In this document: positions 37,279 to 49,473 of the stretch, in pieces
How positions within the stretch are numbered: the first letter of the stretch is position 1
Layout of the letters: the number at the start of each line of letters is the position of its first letter
DNA from: Linyphia triangularis
Taxonomy: Eukaryota > Arthropoda > Arachnida > Araneae > Linyphiidae
Direction of reading: 5' to 3'
DNA length: 64,000 bases
Assembly (NCBI GenBank): GCA_963978545.1
Contig: OZ021733.1
Coordinates: 33,833,424-33,897,423 of the forward strand
Position numbers and translations under genes: made by a program
The notes under the pieces: model-generated
Database searches by the model: none
What the model was told of the DNA's origin: nothing
The model's input: the letters and a program-made list of their open reading frames with translations, nothing else

Positions 37279-38274
37279 ATATTTCAATTTTCAATGCAAC
37301 AGAAAAATATGCATCAAAATTTGTTATTTCAAAGAAAATGGTAAAAATATTAAAAAATTTTATTAGTAAAGGAACTGTCAACTCCTCCAACCATTCTTTT
37401 TTGGAAATAGGTTGAATTAATAAAACACCTAATAAAATGCAACTCTTTTAATCCTCTGTTTACTGATAATTACAAAGATATTTTTTGGCAACAAATGTTT
37501 TATTGATTGAAAGAAATACATAATTTATTTCGCAACGAGGAGTTAGGTTAGTGGCTTCAGAAAAAAAGAATACATAGCGTGTGATGAACAATATATTGCT
37601 ATTTATTATTATCATTAGCATATAGTGATAGAAAGTAAAAAGGTATTTATCTTGCATATTTTTTTCTTGGATTTATTAGGTCTTTATCATGCGTGAAATA
37701 TTTCACTCAACTTCTAATTTGGAGTCAAGGATCAATTTCTTGTAGATCTTATGTTTGTGTGATCCGATTTTTAGAGCATGGTTTCAATTCTTCTCATGCA
37801 CATAGTTTAGTGAAAACTTATTGGTATTCAAGTGCAATCCAAAATAAAATTAAAAAAAAAAAAAAACGGAAAAAAAAACAACAACACGAAAGTGAATTAA
37901 AAAAAATAAATAATAATAATCATCAAGGTGGTGGAACGATGAGTTTGGTTTCTTAGTAAAAGTGAAAACTTATTTAATTGATAAGTTTTTTGACACGAAT
38001 GTTCATCGGTAGAGGGTTTCATAACAAAACGGTTCATAATAATTTAACAATATGGAATCTTTTTGTGTGCTCATAATGAATCTAGTAAACTGAAAAGAGG
38101 ACATTTGCTAAAATCCTGAGACGGTCAATATTTGACACATTTCCACTCCATTATTATTTTATTTACTCACGATCATTTAGCGAAGAAAAATGTAAATATT
38201 TTTTTAAATAACAATTCTCAATCTAATAATAAAATGGGGTGAGGGGGTTAATAAACGATAATTCGGGCGTTGGA

Positions 38275-38560
38275 ATCAGTTCAATAGATAGGGCAATTTT
38301 TACGAGACCCCATACCCTTTTGTTTGTTAGCCTTGTGCGGAAGCTCTTCAGAAAGGTTTCTGTTCCCGCGTCCGCGATCTCTGGCTAACCGGCAACAGAG
38401 CTCTATTGTGCGCGAACAGATGCGGCTGACGGCGACAAGTGGACACGCACAAAGCGCACAGGAAACGAACGGAGGGAAATGCAATTCGATTGTAGAACTG
38501 TCCATGCAATCAGGCGCCAAAAGTGTCGCCAATGCGATCGAGTCTCTCTTTTCTAGTTAG
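38275..38560. other. GC-elevated block, candidate regulatory DNA
   Basis: A 280-bp island rich in CG (TTCCCGCGTCCGCGATCTC, GTGCGCGAACAGATGCGG, GGCGCCAAAAGTGTCGCCAATGCG in pieces) sits between AT-rich flanks. Short frames on both strands give no recognisable protein. It has no transposon ends. Possible enhancer, promoter or noncoding exon. Confidence 0.35.
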
Positions 38561-41500
38561 TTTCTGTGGATTTTTCATTGAGCATAATGTACAACCCTTT
38601 GTGTACAAAGGGTATACTGCGCTGAATCATCGTAAAAACATTTAGACAATTGATAGTAGTTTGAATGTAAAGAAAGAATGCCTTACGGGAGATCTTTTGA
38701 GGGGTAACTGCATCATTTGTGTCTTCAATGAGAGGAAACTGAAAATTCCCATCAACCGCCCTGAGTCTATCCTTCACGATCACCGTCGTGTCTACCCATT
38801 TTGAAAAGAGAGACAGCAGAGCTTCTGCAAGGCTCAATCGTTTGTTTTGATTATTCAAAATAGTGGTTACCAAGAGATTATGCAGGGAATCTTGCTTGTA
38901 TATCACGTAATTCAGTTTTTATATATCCTTTGTAATTTAAATTCTAAAAAATTATATTAAAATCTTAAAAGAAGATTAAAGTAAAGAAAAAAGAGGATTA
39001 ATAGTAATACTTCAAACTAAATATTTTGTACCTGAATGCTGTATGTGGAAGCACTTGAATAATATCTTTTTAGGGTGGCATGGATCATAGCAGACTTTCG
39101 TGAACATTATACTATTTTAAGCGTTAATCTGTAAACCCTGGAGATATTACGATACAAGCTTTGTTGATTAGTAATTATTTTCTCACAAAGGATTAATCAA
39201 ACAATGTCTGTAGCCATAGGAACCGACATATTATTGTTGCTCAATGTAATTTTCGAAACTTATTTTAAATTGAAAAATAATTCAGATAGGCAAAATAAAT
39301 AGAAGTTTATAAAAAGTCGTTTTGTACTGCTGTTTCAAAATAGTTTAAACGGAAAGCTTAGCACTCGAACCAGCTTCAATTGAATAATAGCACTCACCAC
39401 GAAAACGAATCTGATATACAGCTTATGTTTAAGACCATAATCATTAACAATCCTCTTAAGTATTAAACGAGTTTAAGTTTATTTTTAATTGAAGTTATTT
39501 TGATGAACAAAGAAGGATTTTTCTTTTAACTACTCCTTGTCTTCAATTTAGCAAAATTTTGACTGCCCATTTTTCCAGGCTCTAACTTAAGCCAGAAATA
39601 AGGAAAATTGTAAGAAAATATATTTTTTAAAAAGAAGAATTTTAAAAAAAGGTATTTTTTTTATCTTGTTTGTTTATAATATGTATCAAAATATTATAAT
39701 TACAAAAATTAGGCAAAACTAATATCTATTATCTGAGAACATTTGCACATATATTTTACACATATAATTTTTTTTATTAATATGATACAGGGAAGCAAGA
39801 TTTAAAATTTTAAAAAATCTTATTTTTAACAATTTTAAATAACATGTTGGATGTATTCATTGAATTACTTATACGTATAATGCAATGGAATATTTAAAAT
39901 TGTATCAAAAGCAATGTAAAAATTATTTAATTTTGAAACTGTCATTCTTCTCAAACAACTGAAAATGAGCTCTTTTTAGTAAAGTGCTAAAGGAGGAATG
40001 AAAAGTCGTAACATATTAGTTTGCTTTGTTAACATCACATGTCGAAATACAGAAATAATATTAGACTTTCCACAAGAAAATAAAATACCGTATTTATTAC
40101 AACTTATTTAAATACAATATTAATTTGCTTTTCAGCATATGTATACAATTAACTGTAAATCTTTAAATGCTGTTTTACCATTTTTTCAAACGATTATGGA
40201 GATTCAAAGAAGAATTTTTTGAATAGATCCTTCATATTATGGCGTGCTCAACTTAATAGGTGTAAAATAGGTTTTAAAAGCAAAAATAAGTGTTAATAAT
40301 GTTCTATAATTTTGTCTTTTCTGTATTTTCAATGTGGGTTAAATTTAAGAACTACTTTTTCTTAGCATTTCCGAACTTTATAACATTACATGACAAATGT
40401 TCACTATTAGCAAATTGCTTTGCGAGAGTTCTGCTCAAGCTACAGCTACAGCCTTATCTAAGTTCCTTACTAGAAATAAATGCAGAACCTAAAATAACTA
40501 TAGTTCAAATACATTAACTAGAAATACTAATTCAGCCACTATTGACATTAAAAGATGGATTTCAAAACCAACTATTCTGAAACTTGCTTTAAAGATCCTT
40601 TTCATTTATTCGTTTCTCCGAAAATGTTTTATTCAATCTCAACCAGACTATCCAGATGGGAAATCATCGGAGCCTAAACAACATTTCTACTTCCAGAAGA
40701 CGACTTTCAATATCACCTTTAACTGTTCCAATATTTCCAGTTCGAGATGGTCTATTGCACAGACCATTCTCCCACACTATTAATATCCTCATCGCTTGTT
40801 TCTGTCCCCTTTACAAGAATCCCATAATAGTCTTTTCACTACCTACAGATCTCTTTCACAAAGTAAACGGAGACAGTTTAAAAAGCCGAATGGATATTTC
40901 GGAATGGTTGAGCGTAAACCGATATACCGAATGGATACGAATCATTTGATCCGGTGAATGACAACCCGTCTGCTTTTCAGGGTAGGTCGAAGTCTTCAAT
41001 GGAACCCTAGAAAAAAGGAGGGTGGTTGTCAATGACGCTACCAAACGTCCGGTCCAGATCACCCCTCTAAAAAGAAGATGCTTTTATAAACGGATTATTA
41101 GTTGCTCTGTAGAAAATATACAATAGGATCCAGGGTGATGACAAAAACCTTTCCGCTTAGTTGCCGACGGTCTTCTTGTTTGACGTTTCTAATTCTGTGC
41201 CCGATTATGCTCGTCCTGTCTCATTCAAGGCAGATCTAGTCCCCTTAATCGCTTTGCAAAAGACACCTCGGTAGATTTGAACCCCACATTAGATAATCCT
41301 TTGGACCACAATGGGATATTTATTGCTATGCAGTGTCAGTTACTAGTCCAATTGAGAGGGATACTTTGAACACACGTGGAACCATGGTAGTAGTGTAGCA
41401 CATAAGAGGACGAGTAGTGTAGAAGTAATGTATTCCTGGAGCAGGTGTAGAGATGAGTAAAAGAGATAGCTTATTGCGTATTTGTGTGAACATTGACTAG

Positions 41501-43011
41501 GATTTTGTGTGTGTGTGTGAGATAGCTTAATGTATCAAAAGTTTACAGATTAAGAACTTTGGAGATCTTAGCTACTGGTGAAATGATATTCCAAACGTGA
41601 TTTTATATGTACATCCTTTGTACCCAATTTCAGAACCCATTTATTATCATCATTATTTTTTTTTTTTTAATCCAAATAGCACAATACTTAAAAATCGATC
41701 ATTATTGTAAAATTTATTAGAGTTTTTTAAGAAAGATTTATTTCGTTTATTTCAGTTCCAAATTCTATGTTTTTGTCTGGTAAATTTAAAATAAATTGAT
41801 GAAAATACTTGTGAATAAGTTTATTTGCCATTGGATGAAAGTGTCCCTCTACTTCATTTTGAATTATTATTGAATTTATGCATACTTAAAAAAAAAAAAA
41901 AAAAAAATTAGTTAAATTTTATGCAAGATTTATTTCCATTCAGATAATCATTTTTTAATTATGAATTCGCAAGATTATTTCTATTCAGGTACTCATGATC
42001 TAATAATAAAAATTATGAAACTTTTAATTTATTGAAATTGGTAATAATAGTTATATACTAATATAATCTAAAAGCTGATATTATAGATATCTTTAACTGA
42101 ATTTCCCATCAAGTAATGGTAAAAAACAAGTTATTTCTGAGCTATCAAAAGGTTCAGTTTTGTGTTTTGTAATAACTTTGGCAAATATCAAAATGTGCAA
42201 AGAAAAGCTTTATAAAATCCTTTCTATTTTACCATATATGGAAAAATTAAAAAATGTATATTGTGATGCACAGTGAAACATGAATCGTAATTCTTACATA
42301 CGAAAAAATAAAAGTTTTGTCGTATGTCCCCTTTTAACCTTTTAAATCTTTTTGGTGCATCTATGTGTGCATTTTATTTATTTTTTGTAATTGATTAAAT
42401 CGCGGGGAATAGCAACGTCTTAGTGAATTTGTGAAGTCCCAGATCAGTAGGGGTCATGAACTGAGGGACCATAATACCTGTAAGTACAATGGAAATTAAC
42501 GGGAGTGGGGGAGGGGTTAAGAGAGTAATTTTGGTAATAATGGAGAGTAATAATCCACACCAAATTCGCATTCCAAATAGATGATAACACGGAGAATTTT
42601 CCCGATACGACATGATCGTTAATAAATTTTATGACTTATCTTGCATGTCAAAAAATATATTCTCTTCACTAAAAATAATTATATTTGAAGAAAGTAAATA
42701 ATTAATGAATTAAATATACTAATTCAATATTTCTTAGTTTTATTCGTGTATCTTACAAGTTTTGATCACTTTTAAGCTCTTTTATATCTGGAAGTCACAA
42801 TTGTTACCAATATAAGATGTGCTAAACTTGAAATGAATGAATATTATTAGGGTTAAAAAAGTTCACGATTCCATTTTAGAAAAACCAGTCAAAATTAACA
42901 ACATTTTATTCCACACACTTAAGTGTGAGTAGCAAAATATTGCTGATATGGACTAGTTGTAAACTAGATGATCTGATATATTTTGAACGCAAGATTTTGT
43001 ATTAATTTCAA
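38561..43011. other. Gene-free stretch
   Basis: One minus-strand frame of 117 codons (38553-38906) is unlike any protein I know. Segments at 40640-41400 and 42395-42620 are less AT-rich than their flanks and could hold regulatory DNA. A poly(A) run lies near 41889-41907. Nothing else can be supported. Confidence 0.4.
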
Positions 43012-43015
43012 TTAA

Positions 43016-43491
43016 CCCATTAACCCACTGGTGGTCATGCACGTATATATGCGTTATTTATCCTCGGATTCTCCAACAATACACGACATTTTGAAATTTA
43101 AAAATAAAATTTAAAACAAAATATTTTTAAAATATTTTTATTGTGATGATAGTTTATAACCTACCTAAAACCGAAGAATAAAAAATAATTAAAAAAAATT
43201 ATACATTTGAATTGGAAATATAATTTAAAAATTATTGCAGGGAAAACAACTGTAGAATTTCCTCCATTCTCTATACAGTCAGTGGAAGACGACTTTGAAA
43301 TAGTTAAAAACAATGACTTTTTATCCTATACCTTGTTTATTTAGATAATTTAAAGTATATTTTGAATGTTTTAGATTTTTTATTTTAATGCTTTTTAAAA
43401 AACACTGAGTGGAGCCACAATCACAATTTATTAGCAAAGAAAAAAACTAAAATGTCGATTGCATATTTTCTTACCAACCGTCATTAATGGG
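43016..43491. mobile_element. piggyBac-like MITE (TTAA target), intact ends
   Basis: TTAA tetranucleotides flank it at 43012-43015 and 43492-43495. The ends are inverted: the left begins CCCATTAACCCAC and the right, read inward, CCCATTAATGACGG. The TTAA duplication and CCC termini are the hallmark of piggyBac-group elements. The 476-bp interior is AT-rich and noncoding. A related copy with an internal deletion lies inverted at 47720-47918. A hAT-like element has inserted at this element's right border. Confidence 0.85.
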
Positions 43492-43498
43492 TTAAAAA

Positions 43499-44052
43499 TA
43501 AAGATCGGAAATATCGATCAAAATAAATATCGATACTATATCGTTTCATATAAAAATATCGATAAAATATCGATATATCGATACATGATTTTTTTCTTAT
43601 TTGATTTTCAATTTTGCCTGAAACAAAGTTTTTCGGAGCAAATTTCTATTTTACATGATTGCTTTTTTGTAAAGTGATTACTTTTTAAACTGAAATGGAG
43701 CTATTACAAAAAAAAAGTCACATTTTCGCTTAATTGGTGCAATGATTTAAAACAAAATTTAGATAATTTTCCAATGGCTTTTAAGTGTATGGAAAAATAT
43801 TGAGTATTGGTGTAATTTTAACTGTCCCTCAGTCAAGTTCAAACTTTAGTTTTGAAGTTTTTGAAAAGGGAATAAAGATAATTGAAAAAAAAAAAAAAAT
43901 TAAAACACATGGAACTACAAAACGATCATCAAAAAACTAAAAAATTTTGAAAATATCGATATATCGGTAATTTTTATTGATACTTTTAATATCGATATTT
44001 TCTTAGAAATATTGATAAAAATATCGTCGTATCGATATATCGCCGACCTTTA
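43499..44052. mobile_element. hAT-like element with 8-bp duplication and ATCGAT-rich ends
   Basis: The terminal repeats are TAAAGATCGGAAATATCGAT at the left and TAAAGGTCGGCGATATATCG from the right. Flanking direct repeats GTTAAAAA lie at 43491-43498 and 44053-44060, exact over 8 bp. The subterminal regions carry many ATCGAT / ATATCGATA motifs, in both orientations, that could serve as transposase binding sites. No coding capacity is seen. The 8-bp duplication supports the hAT superfamily, though the ends lack the usual CAG. Confidence 0.85.
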
Positions 44053-44214
44053 GTTAAAAAGGTTTATAAATTATTATATTATCATTAAACGAATTATATT
44101 AATTTATTAAAATTTCAAATGTTTAAAATACCATATCCTTTGCAATATTTAAATAAATTTGTTGACGTTCACATTTCAATTTAAGTTTCAATATTAAATT
44201 ACAAGCGGAAGCCA

Positions 44215-44640
44215 CCCCTTTAGAACAACGGAAACCACCTTAAGACTCCAACCAAGAGATGGCAATCCGCAACGATTCCTCTCTGATCAAGGGAGGAAGT
44301 TCAAAGAGCTGACATTAATAGGAGCGGTCTTTTTATTAATCCGAACCGCGGGTTCAATCTAAATGCGAGCGTCGCTCGTACACAAGTGGCCTAATGTAAT
44401 TTCCAATCGACGCCCCTCTCAATAGGGGCTGTCACAGAAAGGTGCCATCTCTGGCGACGCGGCCGCAATTGAAACTGTCAGTGCCAGAAATCGGTGCGAT
44501 GCCACGTGTGGGGACTTAGCTAAATTTGGCGACACGCTCAAAGGATATCCACAACAAGCTCGTTTACATATTAATTTATAGGCCCGCTCTGCGGTAGCCC
44601 AGGCAGAAGGTTTTTATTGACTACAGTGTGTTTCGGGATG
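44215..44640. other. GC-elevated block, candidate conserved regulatory element
   Basis: About 400 bp with sharply higher GC, including an E-box in GCCACGTGTGG, GGCGACGCGGCCGC, ATCGACGCCCC and TTACATATTAATTTATAG. No frame resembles a protein and no terminal repeats are seen. It lies 16 kb downstream of the DMRT stop codon, a plausible distance for a long-range enhancer, but that link is speculative. Confidence 0.4.
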
Positions 44641-46964
44641 GGTTTTGGATTTTTTTTAAGTCCCTTTTTTATTTTTGACGTTGTGTGGAGAAAAAGGGGG
44701 GAGATTTTTTTTTTTATGTCGGGTTTCAATTATGTTTTTGTAATACCTTTTGTTTTTGTGTTGATTTTTTTTCCTTTATATGTTAGCTTTTTAGTTTTTT
44801 TGCTACGTATGCTTTACGTTTTTTTACTTGTTAACGCTGTTTTTTTCTTCTTATTTTTTGTTGTTTTATATCTTGACAGTAGTTTTTCTTTTTTTTTTTA
44901 CTTATTTGTGTTGTATGTTTTTTAAGGATAGTGTTTTTGAAATTTTTTCAATCAGAATACCCTCTGTATTTTATTGTATTAGTAATCAGTAAATTAATTT
45001 TTAAGCTATGTTCTTTCAAATATTTTTCATTAGCTTTCTGTGTTGTACTTTTTCAAATCACATTAGTTTACGTTACTTTCAAGTTAGTGGAGCTCAATTT
45101 TTTTTTTTTTTTTTAAATGATCTTGTAATTAGAAAAAATTAAGCTTAAAGACAATGCTTATTTCTGCTAATAAATTGGTAATCATATGAAAAATAAGCGT
45201 TAGAAAATATGCTAATTTTTATTATACAAAATTTATTAAATTTTAATTGAAGAGGAAATCATCGTCATGTTAAGCAATTTTAAATGGCTCCTTTAAAAGA
45301 GCTTCAATTTTTAATATTTGATTGGTTATTAATTGTATTGGGAATTTTCTTGCGCGAGAATTACACAAGAGATATTCCTAATGGCACAAATATGCTGGCC
45401 AATATCTCTCGACTTTGGCCAATCCCGATATAGACCGTTGTAGACTGGACATTGTTACGGATCTTGACCAATCTCGCCACGTGCACCATAAAATATACTG
45501 GAAGTTATGAAATGTCAATGCAGAGTTTTAAAATTGAAATATATTTATATGAGAAATGTCAAAGGGGTGAAAAAATGTTTTGTAATGCTTTTGACTTTTT
45601 TTTTTTTTAAATCATGTATTTTGGAACGATGCTCGAGTTTCGGCCAGGATTAACCAATTAATCTTCCAGAAGCCCTGTTTCCGACATTGGCCAATATTGC
45701 TGCGCTACTTAGGATGCTGTACTGGAACTTCATTAGACCATGATTTGCGGGAATAGAAGGAATGCTACCGGAAGATCTCTCGCAGGAAAATGTGTTTCGA
45801 ATGGGTGAAAAACAATAATAATTGACAGTGTCACTTAGTGTCACACTCGTATCCTTTTGATGTATAATAGTGTTCATGCTAGTGAACTATTTTATATTCA
45901 GTCACTTTCGCCTATCGTTATTTTATATTTTATTTGTGAATTGTTATATTTCATACTTTATACTTGTGATAGTGATATTCAAACTTAGTCATCATAAATG
46001 AATGTATAGTTAACATAATTTTGTTTGATATAATTAATATATACATCAATCATTTTTATCCTATTGCCAATTAGATGTCATACCATGCATTTTTCTTAAC
46101 TCGGTATTGGAACGAGGAGTAATCTGTCTACGCAATTATGAACCAGCATGCCACAATTCTCCATGATCCCTTTATATACATATATAAAAAAATGAATGAA
46201 AAAAAATTTTCCAAATCATTGCTTAGAAATAAAAATTCTGAAAAATGGATTTATATTTGACCAAATTTTTTCAAAATGGTTGCTTTATTCTTTAGAAAAG
46301 TGATAAAGGATTGTATAATATTGAAATATGCAATATACATAATCAAAAACGTTAAGACTTCAAATGGTTCAGCAATGGTTTCTTCTTTGACATTGAAATA
46401 AGAATAGAAAGAATGGGTAATAAAATTTTTTGTCTTTTAATGTTATCGACCTTAAAAGTATTGAATTAATCACAAGTGGTCCAACATGCCCCTATAGATA
46501 ACACATCCCGGTTTTTGGTCTCCCATATATTTTCTGTTTCATCACGTCTTTGTTTTTAAGAGTTTAATGACCTTGGAGCATGTCATTATTTTATTTTAAT
46601 ATAAAACAATTTTTATTGTTATTAAATGAGCAGGAATATGAAATACCACTATTGTTACTTTATTTTAAAATTTTACCATTTAATTTTTTTAAATTAACTT
46701 GAAAATTAGACTCATTATTTTCAGTTTATTTTTAATATAAAACAATTCACCATCATCAGCAGCAAAGTTCTATGTACTCCATACTGGCACATAAGTCCTT
46801 AATACAAAACAGTTAGGTATTATTGAATAAAAATAAAATGCTTTGCTGGTTGTTACATTTGGTAAAATATTCAGCTTTATTGCAATTTTTTGATAGGTAT
46901 TGCTAAGAGAACATAAAAAATATTTCGATTATTCCTGTTTTATTATAGCAATGAATTCTTTTAT
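44641..46964. other. Gene-free stretch apart from MITE copy 3
   Basis: A T-rich run at 44640-44925 makes a 102-codon Phe/Val-rich frame that looks like composition noise. The remainder is AT-rich without genes. Confidence 0.5.
45377..45713 (+). mobile_element. MITE family with GGCCAAT-rich ends, copy 3
   Basis: It starts CCTAATGGCAC and ends, inverted, CCTAAGTAGCGCAG; both arms continue with GGCCAAT and then TCTCG or GTCGG. The interior shares AAAATATACTGGAAGTT, ATGTTTTGTAATG and TATTTTGGAACGATGCTCG with copy 2. No target duplication is obvious. Confidence 0.8.
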
Positions 46965-47603
46965 CACATTGTTCAAATTGTTTAAATCTCAATTTAATAC
47001 GGAAGGGCGAAAACACTATTTTTACAATAGGAAAATCAATTATTAGAATGATTTGCCAGCAAATGTTGTAAATTCAGTGAGCGTAAAGAGTTTTAAGAAA
47101 CAGTTAGATATGCACTGAGGGATCATCAATGGGCAATAATTGGATTACACTGGCTAGGTAAGTAACTTATATTTTGTACTTTGTATATATTTAATTTAGG
47201 TTATTTTGTTACTATATTTGGTTACTTATGTTTGCGTATTGTTGTTTTTTATAAAATTTGTCAGCTTGCATTATGTATTGCATTTTTCCAGCATGATTGT
47301 CAAATGCTGTGTCAACTTTGTATAATGTATTGTATTATGTACATTGTATTGTATTATGTATATTGTATTGTATTATGTATATTGTATTGTATTATGTATA
47401 TTGTATTGTATTATGTATATTGTATTATATAATCCTGTAACTATTGTATATTGTGTGTATGATAATGTAACTATTCTATATTGTATGTATAATCCTGTAA
47501 CTATTGTATGCAACTTACTTTCTTTTTCTATATATTTACTCGACCAATCCTGTTGGGCCTTGAGCCTGTTGTTGGTCTTAAAATTTGTATTTGTATTTGT
47601 ATT
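46965..47603 (+). mobile_element. CR1/L2-like LINE 3' fragment
   Basis: One frame reads FKLFKSQFNTEGRKHYFYNRKIN, stop, NDLPANVVNSVSVKSFKKQLDMH. This matches the conserved C-terminus of CR1/L2/Rex-type reverse transcriptases (FF..R....WN.LP..VV...SV..FK..LD.HW), with TAG and TGA where Trp codons are usual. The 3' UTR carries a 19-bp minisatellite and ends GTTGGTCTTAAAATTTGTAT with a (TTGTAT)n tail at 47583-47603. No clear target duplication is seen. Confidence 0.75.
47325..47430. repeat. 19-bp minisatellite, about five units
   Basis: The unit is ATTGTATTGTATTATGTAT, repeated almost perfectly. It lies inside the LINE 3' UTR. Immediately after it, a looser repeat of the type ATAATCCTGTAACTATTGTAT runs three times to about 47513. 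Confidence 0.92.
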
Positions 47604-47645
47604 ATAACTTTACAGTTAGAAGATATTTTTCTCTTAATTCAACTA

Positions 47646-48510
47646 AATATAAAATATTTCCACTATATTTTTTTCAATATATATAAAATTGATATTTCAT
47701 GTACTATAATATGGATTAACCTATTAACGACGGTTAAACCATTAATGACTTACCAATAGACATTTTAGTTTTTTCTTTGTTAATAAATTGTAAAAAATCA
47801 CAAAAATAATTTTTCAAAAAATCTGAAAAATTCAAAATATACTTTAAATTATCTAAATAAACAAGATAAAAGTTAAAAACATGGCCTATTTATCAATTTC
47901 AAAGTCTTCTTTAATGGGTTACATCAACAAAAACTAACAATGTTGCAAAATTATTGTTACTAATGTAAATTAAATTAATTTTATGATGTGGCCTTATCAT
48001 ATGTCGTACACCTAACAAAATCATGTTTGTTCAAATTTCCTTTTAAGATAATTTAACTTAAAGGAATTCACATAAACAAATAAAATTTCTTTTTGTAGCT
48101 CACTGAATTAATATGTGAATAATTTAATATATATGTGAAGAACCCATGAAATTTCTAACTAAATTATTGAAATTCAACCGAATATAAAATATTACCGAAT
48201 ATACAATCTTTTATTTTTTTTAACTATCTATAAATTGATATTGTATGGATTAATTCATCAAATCTGGATTAATTCATCAAATATTAACAGTGTTTCAAAA
48301 TGAATGTCAATAATATAAATATTTGTATTTAATTTTGTGATGTGGTCTTATCATGCAGTCATGTACCTAATAATCAAATTTCCTTTTAAGATAATTTAAC
48401 TTAAAGGAATTCACGTTTACAAATTAAATTTATTTTTGTAGCGTACTAACTGAGTATGTGAATACTTTAATACATATGCGAAGCACTCATGAAGTTTATA
48501 ACTAAATTAT
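47646..48510. repeat. Tandem duplication, one unit interrupted by a MITE
   Basis: Unit 1 (47646-48175) and unit 2 (48182-48510) share AATATAAAATATT, then ATTGATATT, GGATTAA, GATGTGG.CTTATCAT, TTTTAAGATAATTTAACTTA, AGGAATTCAC and ATATGTGAA. The spacing is 354 bp in the right part and about 536 bp in the left part. The difference of about 180 bp corresponds to the MITE inserted in unit 1. Confidence 0.8.
47720..47918. mobile_element. piggyBac-like MITE, internally deleted, inverted relative to the 43-kb copy
   Basis: The reverse complement matches 43285-43491: AGAAGACTTTGAAAT, then TTGTTTATTTAGATAATTTA, AAAAACTAAAATGTC and TCATTAATGG. The opposite end is an abrupt terminus reading TTTAATGGGTTA, so the first 270 bp or so of the 43-kb copy are missing from the middle. 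The left flank is TTAA (47716-47719); the right one has decayed to TTAC. The terminal repeat near 47720-47750 looks partly duplicated. Confidence 0.75.
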
Positions 48511-49473
48511 GGATAAAAAATACATTTAACTTTACGAAACTTATCACAAGATCGTTTCATGTTTAACTTATTTCTAACATGAGGATATTTTAGAACAATT
48601 GATTCATAGTTAAAAACTGTATTATTTTCATTTTAGTTTAAAGAGTTCGCTTTTATTTTATTATCATAGGTATATTTGTAATCATATACATCATAATATT
48701 AAAATTGTACTCAATAAGATACTAAAATAGTTTTTAAACAATTATATTACTTTATTTTTACATGATAGGCCAAGACTGACCAATATAATACAAACAAAAT
48801 GCTGATATCATCACAAATAAGCTTATGTTATCTCATAATTGCATAGGTCATCAGAGCTCACTTCATTTTTGCAAGACTTAGATATGTTGGCTTGGCTGTA
48901 AAGAAAAGTTTCTGAATTTATTAAAAAGTTTTTAAATGGCAAATATTTTTAATTTGAATGCATTTCATCAGTATATAAATTACAATAGGTTCCGTAATTA
49001 TGTTCCTTTACTATTCATTAATTACTACTAATAATATATATTTAAGAGATATATGGGATATTATGAAAAAAAAATATTATGAAAAATTTCAGTAAACAAG
49101 GAACGATTGGTTAGAAAATTGTTTTAATATCTTTATTATACATACAGCTTTCAAAATAGTTCTTATTTTGTCAAAAAAAAGTAAAAAACTTCATTAATTA
49201 ATCATTGTTACGAATTTTATTTAACTAAATTACAAAGTCAAGGTTACATGTGAAATTTTACCTTCATGCCCTTTAATGGTTAATTTATTAAATTATTTAT
49301 ACAGCACACCCTTGCTACAAAAAATGACAAAACTCAAAATTCCACATTTTGAGTTATAAAGTGTATTAGGAATTACACACTACTTGTACTTGAAACTGAT
49401 TGAACAGCGCAAAGTTGTTTACAAGTATAATTCAAATTTAAACAGACTACACTATTAAAAATTTAGTTCTATC

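Noticed and set aside
38553..38906. Minus-strand frame of 117 codons, with a possible donor CCCGTAAGG inside
   Set aside because: No family resemblance, no good polypyrimidine tract at a matching acceptor, and no neighbouring exon. It could be a cryptic exon but cannot be supported.
44617..44925. Phe/Val-rich frame of 102 codons resembling a membrane protein
   Set aside because: Arises from a T-rich tract; any such tract encodes hydrophobic residues.
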